A stretch of DNA of 7,240 nt, taken from positions 1 through 7,240 of the forward strand of contig JAITFC010000006.1 of NCBI GenBank assembly GCA_031281635.1, in the 5' to 3' direction. The notes under the pieces were generated by a model. That model was not told the origin of the DNA, made no database searches, and was given only the letters and a program-made list of their open reading frames with translations. Positions within the stretch are counted from its first letter, which is position 1; every line of letters begins with the position of its first letter. Below, piece after piece: positions 1 to 6,062 of this stretch. The stretch comes from Puniceicoccales bacterium (GTDB lineage: Bacteria; Verrucomicrobiota; Verrucomicrobiia; Opitutales; JAIRLM01). A program made the translations under genes and the position numbers.

Positions 1-180
1 TTTAAAATTTTCGCCTATGACGAGCGGATGTGTTGTTTGTGCGTTATTGTTATGAAATAGTTTAAATGAATTTTCGGACAATTTGTCGTGTTCTAGTGAA
101 CAGCCTCACGATGCCGACATGCTATAGCGAAAAGCTCTTAGTGTGAGGCACTGACTAGCATGGGAAGCGGACGGATCGTG
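1..180. other. Intergenic region with no gene; contains a long imperfect hairpin
   Basis: This stretch lies downstream of the kinase-like gene and runs to the window edge. I see no convincing coding region, tRNA or rRNA in it. The left half (1-90) is A/T-rich and holds two similar TTTAAA...ATTTTCG stretches at 1-13 and 61-76. It also holds an 11-base near-palindrome, GACAATTTGTC, at 77-87. The right half contains the imperfect inverted repeat listed separately at 93-158. It may be the 3' untranslated region of the kinase-like gene, or the upstream region of a gene beyond the left edge. No clear intrinsic terminator (GC stem plus T-tract) is present on either strand. Confidence 0.5.
93..158. 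repeat. Imperfect inverted repeat / long stem-loop
   Basis: The outer arms CTAGT (93-97) and ACTAG (154-158) pair. After a 5/4-base internal loop, the inner arms GCCTCAC (103-109) and GTGAGGC (143-149) pair perfectly, giving 12 base pairs in all. The 33-base interior can fold further: CTA/TAG (122-124 with 139-141) and AGC/GCT (126-128 with 134-136) close a GAAAA loop. As it lies 23 bases beyond the stop codon of the kinase-like gene, it could be a 3' mRNA structure, a small RNA or a remnant of a repeat. No T-tract follows it on the minus strand, so a simple intrinsic terminator is unlikely. Confidence 0.45.
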
Positions 181-1962
181 TTAATCAAAAACTGTTACAA
201 TATCATTTAGGTAGCACGCTGCCTCCTCGCTCGCGATACGTAAGCCGATGGCATCGTGATGTTCTTTGCGCAATGGGCACCATGGTTTGGGATTTAAAAA
301 GCGCTTGACCACATAGCGCAAATAGCTGCGTCGAGCCACGTCAAGTCCCTGGTCCTTCCATTCGTCGACGGCAATAATTTTCCCAGTTTTTTCCAACATT
401 TCGCAGTGCTCTTTCAGGGATAGAATCCGCGATTGCATGCTGCGCAGTTGCACTTCCGAGAGTCCGTTGCGTCTGAGGAGAGATGCTGCCACTTTCCCGT
501 TGATTATGTGCACTATACGCAGCATTTCCTCGTCAATGACCGGCAAATAGAGCCCGTTAATTTTGTCATCGTCGGTCCATGTGTCATCGTTGTCGATGCC
601 GATGGCATGCCCGCTATTTTGGTCAATTATTACATTTGATATTGTCTTCCTGTCCAACGGAACAGTGATTCTATCACTCAATTGCACCCAGGTCAAACGG
701 CGCAGCAATTTTCCTCCCAGTGCCGATGGAAATATCGGAAAACGCAGCTGCGATCCGTGAATGCGCGTGTCACCGTTGAGTGTGCCGCCGTAGTAGATGT
801 AGCCATCTTCGACGTAGGGCTGGTGCCAGAAGCGCAGATTGCCGGGAAAAGAGTATGGGCAGTCGACGATGGACATTTTTCCGAATGGAGAATTAGGAAT
901 CAACCCAAGATGATTTTCCGCAACATCCGCGTTACAATAGTATGAGCCGCAAATTTTTCCGCATTTTAATTTGTCATCGCGCGCAGTGTGCGGAGGATAG
1001 GTAATGCGGCCATTGCAGAGAAGAAAAGTTTCCCACTTCTTTTCTAGGGCGTAGTCATTTATTATGAGAAAACTCTGTCCTTTGCGCACCTTTTTCAGCT
1101 CGTTTCTTAGAAATTGGTTTACACCATCCCAAGGGACACGACGGCGGCAGCAGATAATATTGGAATCATCGACTGCTGATAGCACAGGCATGGCGATGGA
1201 TACCCTCCCGTTGAGGATGGCTGGTCGCGCGGCAACGAGAGTGGGCGGCGCACCCAAAGATTGCAAGTAGATGCCCCAGCGCGAAGAGGCACAACTGCGC
1301 ACAACCTTCGACTGCACATTTTTTTTAGCTAAATCGTATTGTTTTAATGCGGAACCATTTCCATCGGATTCGTTCAGTGCGTAAACTTTTCCAAATGTCC
1401 CCTTGCCAAGAAATCGCGCCTGATTCGTGTCCAATTGATGAATTTCTTCTTGCGCAGCCGCTTGCATGGTAAACGCAATGATGGAAAGCAGCCGCTTCGC
1501 AACTAAGTCGCGCAAATACTTCCGCAAAAACAGAAATTTATCCGCATTCCTCAAATAAAAAACCCGCATTGCTTCCGGTGATTTTCCATCTAACTCATTG
1601 CGCACAAATTCATCATTCCGTAGAAATCGTAAAATTTCCTGCGGTAAACTCACGGCAAATTCCTGAAAATTTAGTTCGTCTGCAACATTTTTTTCTTTGG
1701 CGAATTGTTCATAGAGTTCGAACGCATGGGCAAAACACGCGTGCTGCCAGGGAGAAATCTGTTTTGGTAACTGCGGCAGCCCGCTCGCGAAACTTCCTAG
1801 AAATGACAAACTTACCGTATCGCATAGGGCATAGTATGCAAATGGAGATAAAATTTTTACACGCGGCAAATGCTCCATGCCGACAACCGGAAGCGTCTTA
1901 TGTCCAGCTAATAACACATCGCGAAACGAAACTCTATGAACCGATGCGATTGGGCTCGTCAT
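181..1962 (-). CDS. Eukaryotic-like protein-kinase-related protein, atypical, possible effector
   Basis: This 593-residue protein is one I cannot assign to a named family. Residues 186-193 (GKGTFGKV) form a textbook protein-kinase glycine-rich loop. Lys207 in SALKQYD is spaced like the ATP-anchoring lysine. IAMPVL (about 256-261) resembles a hinge. The HRD and DFG motifs are not canonical. The best candidate is residues 437-460, where D437-R-K439...N443 could be the catalytic loop and GID457ND the metal-binding Asp. Between hinge and catalytic loop there are about 175 residues, far more than usual, with cysteines at 334, 338, 343 and 368. The roughly 180-residue N-terminal region and the C-terminus look mostly helical. 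I see no signal peptide or membrane segment. The ATG at 1962 lies 8 bases after a TATAAT box; Met29 (ATG at 1878) is an alternative start. Kinase-like fold: fairly confident. Activity and effector role: inference only. It could be a pseudokinase. Confidence 0.65.
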   Translation of the reverse strand: MTSPIASVHRVSFRDVLLAGHKTLPVVGMEHLPRVKILSPFAYYALCDTVSLSFLGSFASGLPQLPKQISPWQHACFAHAFELYEQFAKEKNVADELNFQEFAVSLPQEILRFLRNDEFVRNELDGKSPEAMRVFYLRNADKFLFLRKYLRDLVAKRLLSIIAFTMQAAAQEEIHQLDTNQARFLGKGTFGKVYALNESDGNGSALKQYDLAKKNVQSKVVRSCASSRWGIYLQSLGAPPTLVAARPAILNGRVSIAMPVLSAVDDSNIICCRRRVPWDGVNQFLRNELKKVRKGQSFLIINDYALEKKWETFLLCNGRITYPPHTARDDKLKCGKICGSYYCNADVAENHLGLIPNSPFGKMSIVDCPYSFPGNLRFWHQPYVEDGYIYYGGTLNGDTRIHGSQLRFPIFPSALGGKLLRRLTWVQLSDRITVPLDRKTISNVIIDQNSGHAIGIDNDDTWTDDDKINGLYLPVIDEEMLRIVHIINGKVAASLLRRNGLSEVQLRSMQSRILSLKEHCEMLEKTGKIIAVDEWKDQGLDVARRSYLRYVVKRFLNPKPWCPLRKEHHDAIGLRIASEEAACYLNDIVTVFD

Positions 1963-1970
1963 TGGGCACT

Positions 1971-1999
1971 ATTATAATCGAGAAAAATCATTTTGTCAT
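1971..1999 (-). promoter_or_regulatory. Sigma70-type promoter of the kinase-like gene
   Basis: Read on the minus strand, the -35 box ATGACA (1994-1999; 5 of 6 match TTGACA) is followed by a 17-base spacer and a perfect -10 box TATAAT (1971-1976). The initiation codon (1960-1962) begins only 8 bases beyond the -10 box. Transcription should therefore start at or within a few bases of the ATG. It is the best promoter match I found in the window, and it gives the gene its own transcription apart from rarA. Confidence 0.7.
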
Positions 2000-2008
2000 G
2001 AACAAAAT
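1990..2008. repeat. Perfect 7-bp inverted repeat overlapping the -35 box (candidate operator)
   Basis: ATTTTGT (1990-1996) and ACAAAAT (2002-2008) are exact inverted copies separated by CATGA. The repeat covers the whole -35 box (1994-1999) of the downstream promoter, the position expected for a repressor site. The other reading is a weak terminator for rarA: on the minus strand the hairpin is followed after two bases by TTTTT. The stem has only one G-C pair, so the terminator reading is weak. Confidence 0.4.
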
Positions 2009-2067
2009 AATGTCTCGAATTGGAAGTCGAATTCTAAATCTTCTGCGGCGCAAGTCGACGGTCGCGA

Positions 2068-3363
2068 TTATTCCGGAGATTTCTGCCCGTTCAATCTGTC
2101 CGCCACCACTTTTTCCGCACCAATTTCCTTGGGGTAGTAAAATTTTTTAGGATCCACCATGTAGCGCTGTCCACTCACATTATCTTCGTATTCATGGGAA
2201 TAGAGATATTTCTCCACGCCGAGGCGACTGGCCAAAGATTTCGGTTGATTGCGGAGAAATTCCGGGACAGGCTGCACCGCGTGCGTGCGAATCTCTTCCT
2301 GGGCACGGCCGTAGGCGGCATAGGCGCTATTACTTTTTAATGCTGTTGCCAGATAAACTGTTCCATGGGCGAGATTTATACCACATTCCGGCATGCCAAT
2401 CGTCTCACAGGCGGCGTAGCAGGCGCTGGCAAGTGGCAGTGCACGTGGATCCGCCATGCCGACGTCCTCCGAAGCAAAAATTACCATCCGACGAGCGATA
2501 AATCGCGGATCTTCACCGCCTTGCAGCATCTTCGTGAGCCAGTACAGGGCGGAATCCGGGTCGCCGCCGCGCATGCTTTTGATGTAGGCCGAAATTGTGG
2601 CGTGATGTTCTCCTTCGTCACGGTCGTAGCGCAAATGCCGTTCTTTGCCAAATATTTCCCAATTTTCAATCGTCAGACAGGAGCCATTCGGGGCGCCCAT
2701 GACCATCGTTTCCAGCGCATTCAATGCCCGACGCAGATCTCCGTCACATGTCTGCGCAAGTGCTTCCAAAACAACGTCATCCACTTTGCAACCCGTGTTT
2801 CCCAAACCCCGTTCGCAGTCATTTAATGCGCAGCACAGTTGTTCTTTGATAAGTTCTGCGGAAAGTGGTTCCAATTGAAAGAGGTGACTGCGACTGAGCA
2901 GTGGGGCGATGACATAAACGGTTGGTGTGTGCGTCGTTGCCCCAATAAGTCGCACGGTCCCGCGCTCCACGTCTGGAAGCAGTGAGTCCTGTTGCGCGCG
3001 GTTGAAGCGGTGGATTTCGTCGATGAATAGGATAGGCGGGTGCGATAACCCTCTGGCGGTCTGCAGGATGGAGCGCAATTCCCCGACATTAGAAAGCACC
3101 GCATTGAGCCGCCGAAATTGGCTTTTTGTTTCCGCCGCAATCACTTCTGCTAAAGTCGTTTTTCCGCAGCCCGGTGGACCGAAAAGTAGCAAACTCCCGA
3201 ACGAATCCCGTTCGATGAGCCGTGGCAGTAGACAACCTTTTCCAAAAATATGTTCTTGTCCAACGATTTCGTCCAAACGCCGCGGCCGCATGCGCACGGC
3301 AAGAGGCTCATAATGCGTAGAATTTTTTCCATCGTCGGACCACAATTCGCTCTGTTCTGCCAT
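2068..3363 (-). CDS. rarA: Replication-associated recombination protein A (RarA/MgsA, AAA+ ATPase)
   Basis: RarA is the bacterial relative of yeast Mgs1 and human WRNIP1. It is a cytoplasmic clamp-loader-like AAA+ ATPase acting at stalled replication forks. Starting at the ATG at 3363 gives 431 residues, normal for the family (E. coli about 447). The protein opens with the typical PLAVRMRP and VGQEH segments. Walker A is GPPGCGKTT (about 62-70) and Walker B LFIDEIHRFN (about 112-121). Sensor 1 is GATT (about 141-144), with an arginine finger in LLSR (about 158). The C-terminal half holds the conserved EDVGMADP and ATALKSNSAY segments and ends with the tetramerisation-type tail. The frame stays open to a GTG at 3459, which would add 32 residues unlike the family. 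A GGGGA lies 11 bases before that GTG, so the longer form cannot be excluded. Gene identity is certain; the start is not. Confidence 0.93.
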   Translation of the reverse strand: MAEQSELWSDDGKNSTHYEPLAVRMRPRRLDEIVGQEHIFGKGCLLPRLIERDSFGSLLLFGPPGCGKTTLAEVIAAETKSQFRRLNAVLSNVGELRSILQTARGLSHPPILFIDEIHRFNRAQQDSLLPDVERGTVRLIGATTHTPTVYVIAPLLSRSHLFQLEPLSAELIKEQLCCALNDCERGLGNTGCKVDDVVLEALAQTCDGDLRRALNALETMVMGAPNGSCLTIENWEIFGKERHLRYDRDEGEHHATISAYIKSMRGGDPDSALYWLTKMLQGGEDPRFIARRMVIFASEDVGMADPRALPLASACYAACETIGMPECGINLAHGTVYLATALKSNSAYAAYGRAQEEIRTHAVQPVPEFLRNQPKSLASRLGVEKYLYSHEYEDNVSGQRYMVDPKKFYYPKEIGAEKVVADRLNGQKSPE

Positions 3364-3377
3364 CTTCGCCGAGGGTC

Positions 3378-3400
3378 CACGCTTTTCATAGCGTGAAAAG
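3378..3400. repeat. Two overlapping, mutually exclusive short hairpins before rarA
   Basis: CACGC (3378-3382) pairs with GCGTG (3391-3395) across an 8-base loop. CTTTTCA (3382-3388) pairs with TGAAAAG (3394-3400) across a 5-base loop. They share bases, so only one can form at a time. If rarA starts at 3363, the element sits in its leader, beginning 14 bases before the ATG. If rarA starts at the GTG at 3459, it is coding sequence. Confidence 0.35.
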
Positions 3401-3422
3401 AAAAAATTTTCGCTGGGGTAGG

Positions 3423-3449
3423 TTTTTATTCGACCTCTGGACGTGTCAA
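3423..3449 (-). promoter_or_regulatory. Candidate rarA promoter (perfect -35, weak -10)
   Basis: On the minus strand TTGACA (3444-3449) is a perfect -35 hexamer. The nearest -10 candidate is TAAAAA (3423-3428; 4 of 6) at a 15-base spacing, shorter than ideal. Transcription from here would begin inside the longer rarA reading frame and so fits the ATG at 3363. A rival is TTGAAA (3504-3509), 16 bases, TAAATT (3482-3487), which would serve the GTG at 3459. Neither is strong. Confidence 0.25.
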
Positions 3450-3503
3450 CAACTTGCACGCAGCATCACGTCCCCGGCGAAAATTTACAATTTCAAGGAC
3501 TAG

Positions 3504-3521
3504 TTTCAAAAAGTTTTGAAA
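3504..3521. repeat. Perfect 8-bp A/T-rich inverted repeat downstream of dnaG
   Basis: TTTCAAAA (3504-3511) and TTTTGAAA (3514-3521) are exact inverted copies around AG. In practice this is a 7-bp stem with a 4-base loop. It begins 9 bases after the dnaG stop codon. On the minus strand no T-tract follows it, so it is not a standard intrinsic terminator. It overlaps a possible -35 hexamer for rarA and could instead be a regulatory site. Confidence 0.35.
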
Positions 3522-3530
3522 AATGTCTAC

Positions 3531-5312
3531 TTATTTCCATTCATGGTCCAATTTTGGTGGCTGCATCAATTGTTTACGCAGAATGGCACGTTGCCGGGCC
3601 TGTGCAGGTCCAATTTCTCCAGAAATTTTCGCCAATTCCCTTTCTATCCAGTGGCGATGAAGCCGTTGCACACACTGTTCCAATTGTGGCGCAAGGTTTT
3701 CCTCGCCGTCGGGTAAGTCGGAAAACGACAATCCGCACACATAGTCGCGATCCGATTCAGCGAGTGTGGCCAAGGCATCATCGGGGTTGGTACCATTTTC
3801 CCATTCACCGATCAGGAGATTGAGAAGTCTCTCTGCCGGAATATCTTGACTCAACCATTCCGGGCAAATTACTGCCGCCAAAACCGGACGCCACCGTTCG
3901 AAAAAAATAAATGTGTATAGTAGAAATTCCCCGGCCATAAAAAATGCAGGAGGCTGCGTCCGTTCCGCTTTTACAATGTCGTCAAAAAATTTCGCCACGA
4001 AAGATTGCGGCTGGCAATCGGCACGCAAGGTCCCGAGGGGGATGCCGGTTAGCGCAGTCAGTTGGTGCAGGAGATCCAATTCCGCCGTTTGAGACTCCGC
4101 TTCTGCTATGGCGGAGAGAATTTTGCGAAGTGCTTCCTGTCGATGGGCATAGGAAGCTTTTTGCACCGGATTCCAGTATTCTTGCACGAGAAATTCGACG
4201 GGAGACAACGAATTTTTGCGCAGCGCGTCCAATCCAGCCACACCGAATTGTAAAAAAAACACATCCGGGTCTGTGGCAGCGGGTAATGGCAAAAATCGCA
4301 CATTGATTCCGGCTTTGAACGCCAGGGGAATGATGCGCAACGCCGCCTTTTGTCCCGCCTGGTCGCCGTCTAACAGACACTCCATTTCCACGGCGTAGCG
4401 TCGCAGCAGGGCCAAATGTTTCAGCGTCACCCCCGTGCCCTGTGCCGCCACCGCCGTCGGCAAGCCGCATTCCCAGCAGCGTAAACAGTCCAACGGCCCC
4501 TCGGTCAGCAGAAAGGAGCCAATTTTTTCGACGGCCGTGCGTGCGCGGTACAATCCGAAAAGCAGCGAACTTTTGTGGAACAAAGGGGTTTCCGGTGAAT
4601 TGATGTATTTTGCAGAATTGTCATCGCTGGCCGCTGGTAAAATGCGTCCGGAAAATGCCACAATACGCCCCTGCACATCGTGAATTGGGATCATTAGACG
4701 GCCGCGGAAGCGAAAGATGAGTTCCGAAGAGCTTTCTTTGCAGTAAAATAGCCCCGACTTCACGAGAATTTCCGGCGAATAGGCATGCAGCAGTGGTATC
4801 ATGATGTCACTGATAGCCGTTGGCGCCAATCCAATGCCATAACTTTCTGCGCCGGAAAGAGAAAATTTTCGTTCCTGAGTCCAATAGACCCGTGCTACAT
4901 GTCCAGCCTGCGTAGCGGAGAGAAAATATTCGCGAAAAATTACCCCAGCGCGTTCGTGGACGGAAAGGAGGACGGATTTTGGAATTTCATCGGTATGTAT
5001 GGGATTGGAATCGTCTTCGTATTCCAGCGGAACGGCATACCTTTGAGCCAGAAACTCCACGACCTCGGGGAATGTCATCTGCTCCTTTTGCTGCAAAAAT
5101 GAAAAAACGTCTCCCGCCTTCCCGCTGCTGTAGCATTTAAAAATTTTCCGCTCCGGGTGGACGAAAAATGACGGCGTGCGCTCCTCATTAAATGGGCTCA
5201 GACCACGATAGTAAGCCCCACACCTGCGCAGATTTACATAAACACTGACGACGTCGCAAATATCCACTCGTTCGCGGAGGGTTTCAATGGAACTTTGTCG
5301 GATGCGCGACAT
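3531..5312 (-). CDS. dnaG: DNA primase DnaG with a degenerate zinc-binding site
   Basis: DnaG makes the RNA primers for leading- and lagging-strand DNA synthesis and works with the replicative helicase DnaB. The 593 residues match the usual length. The N-terminal CHC2-type domain (about 1-95) is recognisable from YRGLSPF and GDVFSFL. Its usual C-x2-H...C-x2-C ligands are replaced by S39, N42, C60 and S63, so a normal zinc site cannot form. The RNA-polymerase core follows: RFRGRLMIPI at about 201-210 and KYINSPETPLFHKSSLLFG at about 235-253. The TOPRIM catalytic residues are intact: E271 in TEGPLD and D315-G-D317 in LLDGDQAG. The C-terminal region, from about 390, is helical and fits the helicase-binding domain. 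The ATG at 5312 gives a natural N-terminus (IRQSSIETLRERVDI), but I see no clear Shine-Dalgarno sequence before it. rarA follows in the same direction. Identity is certain. Confidence 0.96.
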   Translation of the reverse strand: MSRIRQSSIETLRERVDICDVVSVYVNLRRCGAYYRGLSPFNEERTPSFFVHPERKIFKCYSSGKAGDVFSFLQQKEQMTFPEVVEFLAQRYAVPLEYEDDSNPIHTDEIPKSVLLSVHERAGVIFREYFLSATQAGHVARVYWTQERKFSLSGAESYGIGLAPTAISDIMIPLLHAYSPEILVKSGLFYCKESSSELIFRFRGRLMIPIHDVQGRIVAFSGRILPAASDDNSAKYINSPETPLFHKSSLLFGLYRARTAVEKIGSFLLTEGPLDCLRCWECGLPTAVAAQGTGVTLKHLALLRRYAVEMECLLDGDQAGQKAALRIIPLAFKAGINVRFLPLPAATDPDVFFLQFGVAGLDALRKNSLSPVEFLVQEYWNPVQKASYAHRQEALRKILSAIAEAESQTAELDLLHQLTALTGIPLGTLRADCQPQSFVAKFFDDIVKAERTQPPAFFMAGEFLLYTFIFFERWRPVLAAVICPEWLSQDIPAERLLNLLIGEWENGTNPDDALATLAESDRDYVCGLSFSDLPDGEENLAPQLEQCVQRLHRHWIERELAKISGEIGPAQARQRAILRKQLMQPPKLDHEWK

Positions 5313-5364
5313 CGCACGGACTCACTAGGAAAGTTGCGCGAGAATTCCAGAAAAAATTGCATTT

Positions 5365-5394
5365 TTGACAATAATTATTACTGCTTTTTCATAT
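5365..5394 (+). promoter_or_regulatory. Candidate promoter in the dnaG / DUF2062 divergent intergenic region
   Basis: The A/T-rich spacer between the divergent genes holds a perfect -35 hexamer TTGACA (5365-5370) on the plus strand. The -10 is poor: TCATAT (5389-5394; 3 of 6) at 18 bases, or TATAGC (5392-5397; 4 of 6) at 21 bases. A 10-base palindrome AATAATTATT (5370-5379) follows the -35. I found no convincing promoter for dnaG on the other strand in this spacer. Confidence 0.25.
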
Positions 5395-5408
5395 AGCGCA
5401 CCAGGGGA

Positions 5409-6062
5409 ATGGTTTATTGCCCGGCGAGTCCCTTCGGGAATGTCCTTGACCTCTACTGCGAGATACATAGCGTACCGCTCACTGTGGAGTCCGAAGAATT
5501 GCGCCGCCGCCGCACGCGACGTATGAGAAGAATTTTGAAATTTTTGCCACGTCGTTCGCATCTGCTCCGCCTGCCCTTCGTCGGTAAACTGTTTGCAAAG
5601 CGGAATCGATCACGATTTCTGTGGTCATTCCAGGCCCGGGAGGTTATTCCGGCATTTCTTATCGGCTGGGTAATTACGCTATCACCTTTTTTTGGGATCC
5701 ACACATTGCTCATCGTGTTGTCCGCCTTTCTGTTCCGCGCGAACCTACTCATAGCGTTACTATTGCAAGTGCTCAGCATTCCACCAATTTTTCCGGGAAT
5801 TTTGGTGCTTACCTATCTCACGGGAAACTATGCGGTGCAACATCTTGGGGGAGCAACTGCACTGCGGGCACTCGACGAGGCGCACATAGACATGGAAACG
5901 CTGAAAAATATTTTTTCCGCCCATGGAAATTTTGTGGAACTACTCTCCGACGTTGCCCATGCCATTGCGACGATGACACTTGGCGCATTGCTATTGGGAT
6001 TTGTCTGTGCGGGAATTTCTATCCTCATTTTCCTCACTTTTTTCGGAAAAAAGAAACACTAA
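5409..6062 (+). CDS. DUF2062 family small membrane protein
   Basis: This is a predicted inner-membrane protein of unknown function, 217 residues in the longest reading. It has a basic N-terminal part (LRRRRTRRMRR, about 31-41, then LPRRSH), and then FLWSFQAREVIPAFLIGWVI. Hydrophobic segments lie at about 79-93, 97-110, 112-138 and 184-211. The pattern of a conserved segment entering the membrane, GWVITLSPFFGIHTLL, then a second hydrophobic pair with prolines (SIPPIFPG, about 123-130) is that of DUF2062. The start is unsettled. The ATG at 5409 has AGGGGA touching it with no spacer. A GTG at 5484 gives a protein beginning ESEELRRRR, and an ATG at 5523 begins RRILKFLPRR. I think one of the later starts is more likely, as residues 1-25 look unlike the family. 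It diverges from dnaG and its stop overlaps that of aspS. Family call: fairly sure. Confidence 0.8.
   Translation: MVYCPASPFGNVLDLYCEIHSVPLTVESEELRRRRTRRMRRILKFLPRRSHLLRLPFVGKLFAKRNRSRFLWSFQAREVIPAFLIGWVITLSPFFGIHTLLIVLSAFLFRANLLIALLLQVLSIPPIFPGILVLTYLTGNYAVQHLGGATALRALDEAHIDMETLKNIFSAHGNFVELLSDVAHAIATMTLGALLLGFVCAGISILIFLTFFGKKKH
6037..6053. repeat. Perfect A/T-rich inverted repeat at the convergent gene ends
   Basis: CTTTTTTC (6037-6044) and GAAAAAAG (6046-6053) are exact inverted copies around one G, effectively a 7-bp stem with a CGG loop. It encodes the FFGKK end of the DUF2062 protein and lies 5 bases beyond the aspS stop. Being symmetrical, it could contribute to ending transcription from both sides. 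The stem is nearly all A-T, and it may simply reflect the Phe and Lys codons. Confidence 0.3.

Noticed and set aside
1..180. Possible tRNA in the left intergenic region
   Set aside because: The 93-158 fold has no cloverleaf, no T-loop motif and no acceptor stem of the right spacing.
595..608. ATGCC-GAT-GGCAT hairpin
   Set aside because: It lies inside the kinase-like coding sequence over the GHAIGIDND codons and is short enough to occur by chance.
1569..2150. Plus-strand 193-codon frame opposite the start of the kinase-like gene
   Set aside because: It runs antisense through the kinase-like coding region, its promoter and the end of rarA. The composition shows no recognisable protein features, so I read it as a shadow frame.
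2365..2826. Plus-strand 153-codon frame opposite rarA
   Set aside because: It is antisense to conserved RarA coding sequence and has no family resemblance.
3982..4470. Minus-strand 162-codon frame within dnaG
   Set aside because: It is in a different frame inside clearly coding dnaG sequence, and it is Gly/Arg-rich without family features.
5428..5441. TCCC-TTC-GGGA small hairpin as a terminator
   Set aside because: It has only four base pairs and no T-tract, and lies within the uncertain N-terminal part of the DUF2062 frame.
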